Source of the DNA: Phycisphaerae bacterium
GTDB lineage: Bacteria > Planctomycetota > Phycisphaerae > Tepidisphaerales > Tepidisphaeraceae
NCBI GenBank assembly: GCA_030448225.1
Contig: JAUJNJ010000028.1
Coordinates: 1 to 62,638 of the forward strand
Reading direction: 5' to 3'
DNA length: 62,638 nucleotides
Under the pieces are notes generated by a model. That model was not told the origin of the DNA and did no database searches. It worked only from the letters and a program-made list of their open reading frames with translations. A program made the translations under genes and the position numbers. Below are positions 1 to 8,552 of this stretch, piece after piece (the first letter of the stretch is position 1; each line of letters opens with the position of its first letter).

Positions 1-528
1 GTCGGTCGCGCCGGCGTCGAGCACCTTGGCGATGTTCGGGTGGTCCATCAGGGCCAGCGCCTGCCGCTCGGCCTCGAAGCGGGCGACGACCTGCTTGGTG
101 TCCATCCCGCGCTTGATGATCTTCAGCGCGACGCGGCGGCGGACCGGGGCCTGCTGCTCGGCCATGAACACGCTGCCGAACCCGCCCTCGCCGAGGCTCT
201 GCAGCAGCTTGTAGGGCCCGATCCGCGAGCCCGGGCCCTCGAGGTCCGGCACCTGCAGGCCCGGCACGTCGGGGGACGTGGTCGCCGCCGCCGCCCCCGG
301 GCGGTCGCCGCCCGGGGCGTCGACGGCGGCATCGACCGTCGGCGAGGCGAGGAACCGGCCGTCGCCCGCCTTGTCGTGCGCGTCGAGCAGCGCCCCGACG
401 CGCGCGAGCAGCGCGTCGTCGTTGCCGCAGGCCGACCGCACGAACTGCGCGCGCCGCTGCGGCTCCTGGTCGAGCGCCTCGGAGAAGACCTGCTTCGCCC
501 GCGCCCCCTCGGTCTCCGGACCCGTCAC
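1..528 (-). CDS. Serine/threonine protein kinase, N-terminal part (runs off the window)
   Basis: The minus-strand frame reads about 90 residues of variable N-terminal region and then a eukaryotic-type kinase lobe. It shows the glycine loop GEGGFGSVF, the ATP-lysine context [11 protein letters not shown] and the sequence [16 protein letters not shown]. The catalytic loop lies beyond base 1, so the gene is partial at its 3' end. I chose the GTG at 528 because AAAGGGG sits about 6 bases upstream and no better start is seen. The N-terminal stretch (residues roughly 5-60, with [18 protein letters not shown]) is typical of planctomycete kinases partnered with ECF sigma factors. The sigma factor gene lies 225 bp upstream on the same strand, which suggests a shared signalling unit. 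Substrate and stimulus are unknown. Confidence 0.88.
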   Translation of the reverse strand, partial: MTGPETEGARAKQVFSEALDQEPQRRAQFVRSACGNDDALLARVGALLDAHDKAGDGRFLASPTVDAAVDAPGGDRPGAAAATTSPDVPGLQVPDLEGPGSRIGPYKLLQSLGEGGFGSVFMAEQQAPVRRRVALKIIKRGMDTKQVVARFEAERQALALMDHPNIAKVLDAGATD

Positions 529-753
529 GTGCCACCCCTTTCGCCCGCGCGTCTCCCGCGGCGCCGTCGCCGGCCCCGCAGCCCGCGGCGGCCGGCCCCT
601 CGTGTTCGAAATGCCGGTGCGGCCGGCCGATTCATCCTGATGACGACGACGATGCGACTGATGTGAACTGGCGTTCGGTCGAGCCGGCCGACGCCGCGGG
701 CCGGGCGGTAGCGGGGCCGGGGCGGCGGGCGGACTCCGAACCCCCGTTCGAGC

Positions 754-1323
754 TCAGCCTCGGTCCTGCTCCAGCTCCCGGTACAGCCAGGCCCGGGCGT
801 ACGTCCACTCGCGGTTGACCGTCCGCGCCGACACGCGCAGCACGTCGGCCGTCTCCTGCACGCTCAACCCGGCGAAGAACCGCATCCGCACGACGGCCAG
901 CGTCTCGGGCGACTCCTTCTCCAGGCGACACAGCGCGTCGTCGAACGTCAGGATTTCCTGCGGGTCGGGCGCGGTGGCCAGGTCCAGCACGTCCATCGGC
1001 AGCCGGCGACGCTGGTCGCCGCGCTTCACGCGCCCCCGGGCGCGGGCGTGCTCGATCAGGATGCGCCGCATCGCCTCGGCGGCGGCGGCGTAGAAGTGGG
1101 CCGGGCCGTCCCAGCGGATCTCGTGGTCCTTCGACAGGCGGATGTACACCTCGTGCACCAGCGCCGTCGCCTGCAGCGTGTGCCCGGCCCGCTCCTCGGC
1201 CATGCGCTGCCGCGCGAGCTGGCGGAGCGACTCGTACACCTGCGAGAACAACTCCGGCGCCAGCCCCGGCCGGCCCGCCTTGCGGTCGTCGTCCTGCGCG
1301 GGCGCGCTGATCGTGTCTGCCAT
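754..1323 (-). CDS. ECF-family RNA polymerase sigma factor (planctomycete type)
   Basis: A 189-residue protein with sigma-70 region 2 at about residues 20-95 (QATALVHEVYIRLSKD, then AEAMRRILIEHARAR) and region 4 at about 130-185 (LSVQETADVLRVSARTVNREW, a helix-turn-helix). Length and layout match the planctomycete ECF sigma family that is usually encoded beside Ser/Thr kinases, as here. It should redirect RNA polymerase to a stress or development regulon. The ATG at 1323 is taken as the start because the sigma homology begins just after it. The same frame stays open far upstream, but that part is arginine/aspartate-rich antisense of the DedA gene. No anti-sigma gene is visible, so control by the kinase is possible but inferred. 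Confidence 0.9.
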   Translation of the reverse strand: MADTISAPAQDDDRKAGRPGLAPELFSQVYESLRQLARQRMAEERAGHTLQATALVHEVYIRLSKDHEIRWDGPAHFYAAAAEAMRRILIEHARARGRVKRGDQRRRLPMDVLDLATAPDPQEILTFDDALCRLEKESPETLAVVRMRFFAGLSVQETADVLRVSARTVNREWTYARAWLYRELEQDRG

Positions 1324-1527
1324 CGATGACCATCCCGAAATGTGGCGCGCCCGACCCCCCGGGGCGTGCCGACGGCGGAACCCGGAAATGGGGTGCGACG
1401 CGGCTGTCGCACGCAGTTTACAACCCCCGCGCCCGGCCACAAGCGGAATCCGCCGCGCCTTTCTCCGGCCCGAATTTCCGGCTACCGTCGCCCGCGGACC
1501 GATACGAGCCGCAAGGAGATGCCCGGC

Positions 1528-2259
1528 ATGGAGTTTCTGCGCAAGCTGTTCGACCTGCTCCGCCACCTCGGCGAGGACGCGAAGTGGGAGGCGATGATCC
1601 AGCACATCGGCGTGGGGAACCTCTACGCCGTGCTGTTCCTGATCGTGTTCGCCGAGACGGGCCTGGTCGTCACGCCGTTCCTGCCGGGCGACTCGCTCCT
1701 GTTCGCGATCGGCGCGCTGGGCGCCCGGGGCATCGGCATCAACCTCCCGCTGGTCGTCGGCCTGCTGATCGTCGCCGCCATCCTGGGCGACGCGGTGAAC
1801 TACTGGATCGGCTACAAGCTCGGCCCCGCGGTCTTTAACCGCGAGGAGGGGACCGGGAAGCGGAAACTCCTGGACCGGATGCTGAACAAGAAGCACCTGA
1901 TCAAGGCCCAGGAGTTCTACGACAAGTACGGCGGCAAGACGATCATCCTGGCCCGCTTCGTCCCCGTCGTCCGCACGTTCGCGCCGTTCGTGGCCGGCGT
2001 CGGCAAGATGAACTACGCGAAGTTCTTCGCCTACAACGTGATCGGCGCCATCGCGTGGGTCCTGATCTGCGTCGGCGCGGGCCTGGCGTTCGGGCGGCAC
2101 CCGTTCGTCAAGAAGCACTTCGAACTCGTGATCATCGCGATCGTCGTGATCAGCATCCTGCCGATGGCGATCGAACTGCTCAACGCCCGCCGCGCCGCCA
2201 AGCGCGGCAAGAGCGCGGTCGTCGAGGCGACCACGATCGGCGAGGGCCCGGCGGCGTAG
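1528..2259 (+). CDS. DedA / SNARE-associated family membrane protein
   Basis: A 243-residue polytopic membrane protein of the DedA family, which is linked to lipid-carrier (undecaprenyl phosphate) translocation and membrane homeostasis. It shows the early re-entrant motif ETGLVVTPFLPGDSLLF and the family signature ILARFVPVVRTFAPFVAG with both conserved arginines, followed by two further hydrophobic helices. The start is the ATG at 1528, 9 bases after AAGGAG. The in-frame ATG at 1519 touches that ribosome site directly and is less likely. The gene is divergent from the sigma factor and stands alone; a hairpin about 110 bp downstream may end the transcript. Transport activity is family inference only. 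Confidence 0.93.
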   Translation: MEFLRKLFDLLRHLGEDAKWEAMIQHIGVGNLYAVLFLIVFAETGLVVTPFLPGDSLLFAIGALGARGIGINLPLVVGLLIVAAILGDAVNYWIGYKLGPAVFNREEGTGKRKLLDRMLNKKHLIKAQEFYDKYGGKTIILARFVPVVRTFAPFVAGVGKMNYAKFFAYNVIGAIAWVLICVGAGLAFGRHPFVKKHFELVIIAIVVISILPMAIELLNARRAAKRGKSAVVEATTIGEGPAA

Positions 2260-2368
2260 GACCCCGGATCACTCGCAACGGGCCTGCGCAGAAGCGGGCG
2301 ATTTCATCGAAACCCCTCCCCGTCACTTAATAGCCCCGGGCGGAAGCCCGGCCGGTCCACGCGTGAAT

Positions 2369-2408
2369 GGCCACGTCGACTTCACCGAGTCGACGTGCCA
2401 CTCCTTTT
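2369..2408 (+). terminator. Candidate terminator after the DedA gene
   Basis: A perfect 9-bp stem (2373-2381 with 2388-2396), extended by three pairs across one bulged base, encloses a 6-base loop and is followed by CTCCTTTTGA. The T run is only four bases, so termination is plausible but not strong. A smaller GC hairpin with a GGAA loop lies at 2336-2351. Confidence 0.4.
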
Positions 2409-2925
2409 GAGACGAACCGAGGCGCGCGCAGCGCATCGCGGTTAGTGCGACACGCTCTCGACCGTCCACACGGGTGGCTGCGCGTCGCGCCGTTCCCGAT
2501 CGCCGCTCCCCTGCGCCTCGAACGCCCGCCCGCCTCGGCCGTATCACTCGGTGCGCTGGTGGCCGTCGAAACTCTGTGGTAAAGAATCGCGTCTAACCCT
2601 GCGGGAACGGTGCGGGGGCTCGCGGCACCGCCACGGTTCGATCCGAGTGCACCGTGACACGCGTCGCCCGCCGCGCCAATGCCTGCACGGCGCGGCGCGG
2701 GCGAAACACGCGGGGCGAGCAGGCCTCCGGGCCGAACGGCACCCGTGCCCGCACCCTAACGCCCCCATTTAGCCTGCGGGCCGGCCCGCCGCGTCGCCGC
2801 GAGACTCGTCTGGGACGCGTTCGGCATCGCCGAAGCGGGCCGGCGCGCTACCGCGTAGTCCCGCGCCGGCCGCGCCCGAGGGCCTTCAACCTGACGCCCG
2901 CAACCTGCTGCCCGGAACACGACCT
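2409..2925. other. Intergenic region, no gene recognised
   Basis: About 515 bases between DedA and the zinc-ribbon protein gene. All frames give arginine-rich shadow ORFs without family resemblance or ribosome sites, and no RNA gene or repeat was recognised. Confidence 0.5.
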
Positions 2926-5864
2926 ATGTCGATCCTCATCACCTGCCCGTACTGCTCGAACCAGGCCGCCGTCGCGGAGGAGCACGCCGGGCAGTCGGTG
3001 CAGTGCCCGCACTGCGGCGGCGTGATGCAGGTGGACCTGCCCGCGGCCGAGGAGGGCTACTACCCGCCGCAGTACGCCGACCCCGACCCGACGCCGCCGT
3101 CCTTCGCCCCCGGCTTCGCGCCGTCGCCGCCGCACGGCGGTTGGCCGCAGGGGCCGGCGTCGGCGGCGGCGGCGACGTTCACCTGCGCGCGGTGCCGCGG
3201 CGTGTTCGTCGCCGACGAGGCGGCCGACGTCGGCGGCGCCACCGTCTGCCAGACCTGCGCGCCGCCCTGGAAAGCGCGCCGCCGCCGCCCCCGCCCCCCG
3301 ACGCCGGCGCAACGTCCGCCCGCCTCGCCGTCGCCGCGGCCCGCGGCTTCGAAGCCGGCGCCGTCGCGGCCGTCGTCCGCGAAGTCGCCCGCGCCCCGGC
3401 GCGCCGCGCGGCCCCGCCGTCCCGCAACCGGGCCGGCCCGGGCCCCGGCGGGCTGGAGATCAACGAGCGGTGCGACGGTTGCGGCGGGGCGTTCAAGCCG
3501 TCGCAGATGATCGCCGCCGGCGACCGCCTCCTCTGCAAGAGCTGCGCGGCCAAGGCCGGCCGCGCGCCGACCCTCGTGCCGCCGCCGCAACCCGCCCCGG
3601 CCGCGGCGACGATGACGCTCCCGCCGATCGAGGAAGTGGAGGACGACCCGTTCGCCGGCGCGACCGGCGCCGACCCGGGCGACGACCTCGCCGCCGCGTC
3701 GATGTCCGCGTCGTCGGGCTACGGCCGGCCGAAGAAGCGCAAGCGCGACCTGACCGGCCCGATCGTCGGCCTCTGCGTAATCGCCGCTGTCGCCGCCGGC
3801 GGCTACGTCTACCTGTCGAAGAACCCGCTCCCCGGCACCGCCTCGAACCGGCCGACGACGGCCGGCACCGACGGCGGCGCCGCGCCCGACACCGGCGCCA
3901 GTCCGGCCACCGCGCCCGCCGCCTCGGCCGCGCTCGTGGCGTGGGAGGCGAAGAGCGGCCCCGAGATGCGGTCGCTCGAACGCCTCGCCAAGGCCCAGTC
4001 GAAGCGCGGCGACTTCGGCGGAGCCGACGAGACGTACCGCCAGCTCGCCGTCCTCGCCGGCGCAGCGCCCGGCGGCGCGATCGCCGACCCGGCGCTGGCG
4101 AAGCTCGTCGCCGGCGCCCGCGCCGACTGGGACGCGATCAAGCCGAAGGTGCCCCAGGGGGGCCGCGCAACGACGGCGTCGCGGGCCGAGGTCGAGCGGC
4201 TGCTGAACGAGGCGGAGTTCGCCGCCAAGGGGGGCAGCAAGGTCGCCGCGTTCGAGCGCTACCGCGACCTGTTCGCGCTGCTGAAGGGGGGCGGCGTCGC
4301 CGGCGCCGACCCGGCCCTCGCCAAGCGCCTCGCCGACGCCGCCAAGGCCCGCCGCGCGCTGCACGACGAGCTGCGCAGCCGCCCCGACGCGTTCGACGTC
4401 ACCGCCGCCGCGCTGCTCGCCCAGGGGTACCAGGCGCTGAAGGACGGGCACTGGCAGGCGGCGGCCGACGTGCTGGCGGACGTGCGCCTCCTCGCCGAGC
4501 GGCGGCAGAAGCTGGGCGACCGGATGCGGGACGCCGACCTCCTCCGCGCGCTGCACGGCGTCGCCGTCGCGCGCATCGGCGCGCGCGACTTCTCCGCCGC
4601 CGCCGACATGTTCGACGAGGCCGACACGCTCGGCATCGAGGCCAAGGAGCGGCCGACGCGCGAGCTGCTGTGGAACCGCGGCGTGATGGACGTCAACAGC
4701 AAGTTCCGCGCGTCGCGCACCGTCCGGGCGCTGGAGGAGTACCTCGGCAAGCAGGAGAAGGTCGACGAGCAGTTGCTGAACCTGTTCGGCACCGCGATCG
4801 CCGTCGCGTTCCAGAACCCCGGCGAGGACACCGCCGCCCTCTACAAGTCGGCCGAGACGTACAAGGCGCTCAACGCGAAGCTCGAGGCGACGCGGCCCGG
4901 CGAGATGCACTGGGGCGTGGAGTGGCTGCCCGGCCCCGCCGGCGAGGCGCTGAAGAAGCAGAAGGACGCCGCCGAGCGGAACTACAAGCGCGAGACGGCC
5001 GAGCTCGAGACGGTGCGTAAGAAGCTCCAGGACGTGAAGCGCGGCCAGCGCACGCCGATCAAGCGCGGCAAGAGCACGATCTACGTCACGCGCGTCGACG
5101 AGGCGGCGCTGAAGGCCGTCACGGCCGAGTACCAGGCGAAGCTGGCCGAGGTCAACGCCGTGCGCAAGACGATCCCGCTGCCGAAGTGGCTGAGCGACCT
5201 CAAGCCGATGATCCCGGGCGCCGCCGCGCTCGTCGCCGGCGCCGCCGGCACGCAGCCCGCGACCGGCCCAGCCGGGGATGGCGGCGGCGGGGCGGCGCGC
5301 AAGCTCGCGCGGCACGCGGCGGCGTTCCCGGTCGACCGCTACCGCCTCGTGACCGCCGCCGAGCCGCTCGGCGACCGCAAGGAGGTGCGCGTCGAGGACA
5401 TGAACGGCAACGTCATGCGGGCGCGCGTCGTCCACCGCGACGACAAGCTCGCCGTGCTGGAGGTCAGCCCCGGCGACGCCGGCCGCGGGCTGGCGCACTA
5501 CAACTTCGCGATCGGCTTCGCCGGCGGCGACATCGTATGCGCGACGGTGCCGGTGCCCAGCGCGTTCGGCCCGGCGGCCGAACTCGTCAAGGGGAAGGAC
5601 GCCCCGCGCCCGCCGACGAGCGGCCCGTGGGTCGTCGGCCTCGAGGACCACCCGCGCCTCGCCGGCGCGCCGCTGCTCGACGAGACCAACCGCGTGGTCG
5701 GCGTCGTCGTCGCCGGCAAGGACGACCCGAAGGACAAGCTGCCCGCCGTCGCGCTGCTGGAGTTGCAGGAGTTCCTAACCCAGGCCAACGCGCTGCCCGA
5801 GGAGGACGCCGAGACCGACCCGCCCGCCGACAACATCTACCTCGTCTCGGCCGAGGTGGAGTAG
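2926..5864 (+). CDS. Zinc-ribbon / TPR-like membrane protein with a degenerate trypsin-like C-terminal domain (one frameshift)
   Basis: Reading starts at ATG 2926 with a zinc ribbon (CPYCSNQ and CPHCGGVM), a proline-rich segment and a second ribbon (CARCRGVF and CQTC). It then moves to the +3 frame somewhere between about 3260 and 3465, where a third ribbon appears (CDGCGGAF and CKSCAAK). One transmembrane helix follows (IVGLCVIAAVAAGGYVYL, about residue 285), then a helical TPR-like region. The last ~180 residues resemble a trypsin/HtrA fold: LVTAAEPLG occupies the histidine site, RDDKLAVLEV the aspartate strand and LAGAPLLDETNRVVGVVV the active-serine loop. Histidine and serine are both missing, so it should be inactive as a protease. 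The total of about 979 codons fits a single 1-base indel. Function is unknown; a scaffold or sensor role is a guess. Confidence 0.75.
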
Positions 5865-5935
5865 ACTTCCCACCCGAACGCGACCGTTCGCCGCACACGC
5901 CACGGTCGCCCGGTACGACCCCGCGGAGTGACAAC

Positions 5936-6540
5936 ATGATCGCAGGACAGCCCACGATCGACGACCCGGCTTACGCTTGGGACCTCGTCCGCGTCTTCCC
6001 TCGACAAGGCGAGTGGCAGCCGGAGGAGTACCTCGTCATCAACCGCCTCACGAACCACTTCGTCGAACTGCACGACGGCCGGATCGAGGTCTTGGAGATG
6101 CCGACGAAGCAACACCAGAAGATCGCCTTCCGGCTCGCGACTCTCTTGGAATCGCATCTCGGCAGCTCGGGTGAGGTCGTGATGGCGCCCTACCCACTTT
6201 ACGTCAGTGAGAAGACCTACCGCGAACCGGACGTGATTGTGGCGCTGGGGGCGCACCGGGAGTGGCTGAGAGACGATTACGCGGAGGGCGCGGACCTTGT
6301 CGTGGAGGTCCTGAGCCAGGACCGCAGCCGTGATCTGGTGATCAAACGGGAGGAGTACGCCCGCGCCGGCATCCGAGAGTATTGGCTCGTGGACACGCGG
6401 GAATCGCGGATCATTTGGCAGTGCTGACGTTGCAGGATGCAGCGTACGTCACCCACAGCGAGGCGGGGGCGGGTGGGGCGGTCGCATCAGCACTGTTGCC
6501 CGACTTCCGCGTTGACGTGTCGGCAGCGTTGGCCGCTTAG
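5936..6540 (+). CDS. Uma2-family restriction-endonuclease-fold protein (frameshifted near the C-terminus)
   Basis: From ATG 5936 (GGAG 7 bases upstream) the protein shows the Uma2/DUF820 PD-(D/E)XK layout: IEVLEMPTKQHQKIAFRL, then PDVIVAL and LVVEVLSQDRSRDLVIKREEYARAGIREYWLVD, with the catalytic D, E and K in their usual places. The frame stops at 6427 just after the IREYWLVD segment. The next frame continues immediately with LTLQDAAYVTHSEAG and ends ALLPDFRVDVSAALAA at 6540, which is the normal Uma2 tail. One base has therefore been gained or lost between about 6410 and 6421. These proteins are abundant in planctomycetes; their role is unproven. Confidence 0.85.
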
Positions 6541-6556
6541 ACTGGAAGTTTGAGTA

Positions 6557-7918
6557 CTACTTCTTCGCCTGCATCTCCAGCGGCACGGGCGAGAACTGCT
6601 TGATGAGCTTCCCGCTCTTGGCCTCGAACAGGCGGACCCGGCCGTCGAAGCCGGCGGTCGCGATGACGGCGCCGTCGGGGCGGTAGGCGATGGCGAAGAT
6701 CGGGCCGGCGTGGCCGGAGAGGGTTTGGAGGTGCTTGGGGTCCTTCACGCCGTAGACGCGCACCTCGCCGACGGACCCGATGGCGATCTGGTTGCCGTCG
6801 GGGCTGAAGGCGATCGCGCTGGCGGGGCCGGGCTGGCGCTCCCAGGTCGTCACGAGGTTCGTGTCGATCCGGCCGGCGGTGCGCGCCTGGTTGTCGGAGA
6901 TCTTGTAGAGCCGCGGAGTGCCGAGGTCGCCGCCGTAGGCGATGAGGTTTTCCTTCGGGTGGCGGGCGAAGCCGACGATCGATTCCAGCGGGTTGTTCAC
7001 GTCGTCGATGAACTGCTGGTTCGCCAGGTCGACGTACTTGATCGCGCGGTCGCGGCCGCCGCTGACGAGGTGCTTGCCGTCGAGCGTGAACGCGGTGCCG
7101 AGCACCCAATCGGCGTGGGCGCGGAAGTCGAGCAGCGGCTTGCCGTCGGCGAGGTTGACCCGCCGTACGACCTTGTCGGCCCCGCCCACGGCGACGCTCT
7201 TGCCGTCGGGCGCGAAGCTCACGCCGTAGAGCGAGTCGGTGCTAAGCTGGAACGCCTTTTCCAGCTTGCGCGCGCGCGGGTCCCACACCTGCACCTGCCC
7301 GAACTCGCCCGGCGCGCCGCCGGCCACGGCCAGGCGCGAGCCGTCGGCCGAGAACGCGATGGACTCGATTCGCGGGATCTCCCCGATCAATCGCCCGATG
7401 ATCCCTGAGCCGTCGGACTTGTGCAGCACGACCTCGTGGTAGCCGTTGACGGCGAGCATCGACCCGTCGGGCGAGAACGCGAGCGACGTGACGACCGGGG
7501 CGGCGAGGTACTTCGGCGTCTCCACCTTCCGCGTGCCGGCGGCGGGCGTGTCGTCCTTGGCACCCTGTGCGATCCACCGCTCGATGAGCTTCACCTGCTC
7601 GGTCGTCAGCGGGTCCCCCTCCTCGGGCATCTCCGGCTCGGGGCCGGCGATCATCTCCAGCAGCACGCTCTTGGTCGGCTCGCCCGGCACGACCGACGGC
7701 CCCTCCTTGCCGCCTTTCAGCAGGTTGGCGTGGGCCGTCATGTCGAGGTCGCCCTTGCTCTTGTCCGGCTTGTGGCAGGCGTTGCAGCTCGACACGAAGA
7801 TCGGCCGCACGTCGTTGAAGTAGCTGACGGGCTTGTCGGCGGCGGCGGCGGCCATGCTGACGACGGACGCGACTAAGCCGGCGACGGCGGCGACGGAGTG
7901 GGCGAATCGAGGGGTCAT
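6557..7918 (-). CDS. Exported c-type cytochrome domain / WD40-repeat protein
   Basis: A 453-residue protein with a signal peptide (residues 1-27), a planctomycete cytochrome c domain with the haem motif CNACH at about residues 45-49, and seven or so WD40-like blades from about residue 140 to the end (VTSLAFSPDGSMLAV, GVSFAPDGKSVAVGGADK, AIAYRPDGAVIATAGFDG). It should sit outside the cytoplasmic membrane as a haem-binding beta-propeller. ATG 7918 is preferred over upstream in-frame codons because the signal peptide begins there. It starts 5 bases after the preceding small gene ends and is the last member of the minus-strand block, so co-transcription is likely. Such proteins accompany DUF1501/DUF1549 genes across planctomycetes; electron-transfer partners are unknown. 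Confidence 0.9.
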   Translation of the reverse strand: MTPRFAHSVAAVAGLVASVVSMAAAAADKPVSYFNDVRPIFVSSCNACHKPDKSKGDLDMTAHANLLKGGKEGPSVVPGEPTKSVLLEMIAGPEPEMPEEGDPLTTEQVKLIERWIAQGAKDDTPAAGTRKVETPKYLAAPVVTSLAFSPDGSMLAVNGYHEVVLHKSDGSGIIGRLIGEIPRIESIAFSADGSRLAVAGGAPGEFGQVQVWDPRARKLEKAFQLSTDSLYGVSFAPDGKSVAVGGADKVVRRVNLADGKPLLDFRAHADWVLGTAFTLDGKHLVSGGRDRAIKYVDLANQQFIDDVNNPLESIVGFARHPKENLIAYGGDLGTPRLYKISDNQARTAGRIDTNLVTTWERQPGPASAIAFSPDGNQIAIGSVGEVRVYGVKDPKHLQTLSGHAGPIFAIAYRPDGAVIATAGFDGRVRLFEAKSGKLIKQFSPVPLEMQAKK

Positions 7919-7923
7919 AGCAG

Positions 7924-8166
7924 TTACTCGAACGGAAAGCGTTTCGTCAGCAGGAGCCATGCACCCGCGGCCGCAAGAAGCGTGAACGGAGTGGCCACCG
8001 ACAAGCTCAACCAGAGCGGGCCAATGCCCCAGAAGCCAATCGCCCCGCACGCACCGCCTCCGAGCATCACCAACCCCTGCACGGCATACGGCAGCCGGCT
8101 CACGATCGTCTGCCGTGGCGGCTCGACAGCATATTGAAGGCGTTGTGGAGGTCGAGGATCGCTCAT
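7924..8166 (-). CDS. Small membrane protein, unknown
   Basis: An 80-residue protein with two hydrophobic segments (PYAVQGLVMLGGGACGAIGF and LWLSLSVATPFTLLAAAGAW) and a proline-rich N-terminus. ATG 8166 lies 13 bases past the stop of the previous small gene, and the stop precedes the cytochrome/WD40 start by 5 bases, so it looks like an operon member. No family recognised. An in-frame codon at 8196 is possible but would overlap the upstream gene. Confidence 0.6.
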   Translation of the reverse strand: MSDPRPPQRLQYAVEPPRQTIVSRLPYAVQGLVMLGGGACGAIGFWGIGPLWLSLSVATPFTLLAAAGAWLLLTKRFPFE

Positions 8167-8179
8167 CGCCCGTCTCGCT

Positions 8180-8404
8180 TCACCAGGAGCCAGCACCGGT
8201 GGCGAAACACGCCAGCCCGAACGACGCGTAGCCGGTGCGCCAGACGATCGCGTTCGGCACGGCCTCGAAGCTGGCGAGGAAGCCGAAGGCTGCCGAGAAG
8301 ATCAGGAGCATCAGCAGGACGCCGCAGATCTCCCGGCCGACCCGGCTTCCAGCCGGCGCGGGCGGTTGCGAGTAATGGAGTTGCCGCAGCGATTCTTCGC
8401 TCAT
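8180..8404 (-). CDS. Small membrane protein, unknown
   Basis: A 74-residue protein starting at ATG 8404 with GGTGAG five bases upstream. It has a polar N-terminus (SEESLRQLHYSQPPAPAG) and two hydrophobic segments (EICGVLLMLLIFSAAFGF and TGYASFGLACFATGAGSW). Its N-terminal pattern (LRQLHYSQPP) resembles that of the next gene (PQRLQYAVEPP), so the two may be diverged duplicates. It lies between the PPC-domain gene and the second small membrane gene, same strand. No family recognised. Confidence 0.6.
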   Translation of the reverse strand: MSEESLRQLHYSQPPAPAGSRVGREICGVLLMLLIFSAAFGFLASFEAVPNAIVWRTGYASFGLACFATGAGSW

Positions 8405-8552
8405 GATCTCACCACGCTCGAACCGGGAAGATAAATACCGCGGAGAGCGCCGAGGCAAAACATTCTCGTCGCTCGTATTCTCGGCGTCCTCCGCGTCGTC
8501 GCGGTTCGACCTAATTTCGTCGGGGTCGCCATGCTTCGTTCGCGTGGGAACC

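Noticed and set aside
754..2118. Upstream in-frame extension of the sigma factor to 454 residues
   Set aside because: The added part is antisense to the DedA gene, charged and repetitive. Sigma homology starts right after ATG 1323.
3060..5651. 863-residue minus-strand ORF
   Set aside because: Arg/Gly/Val-rich mirror of the zinc-ribbon/TPR gene, with no domain; a high-GC shadow.
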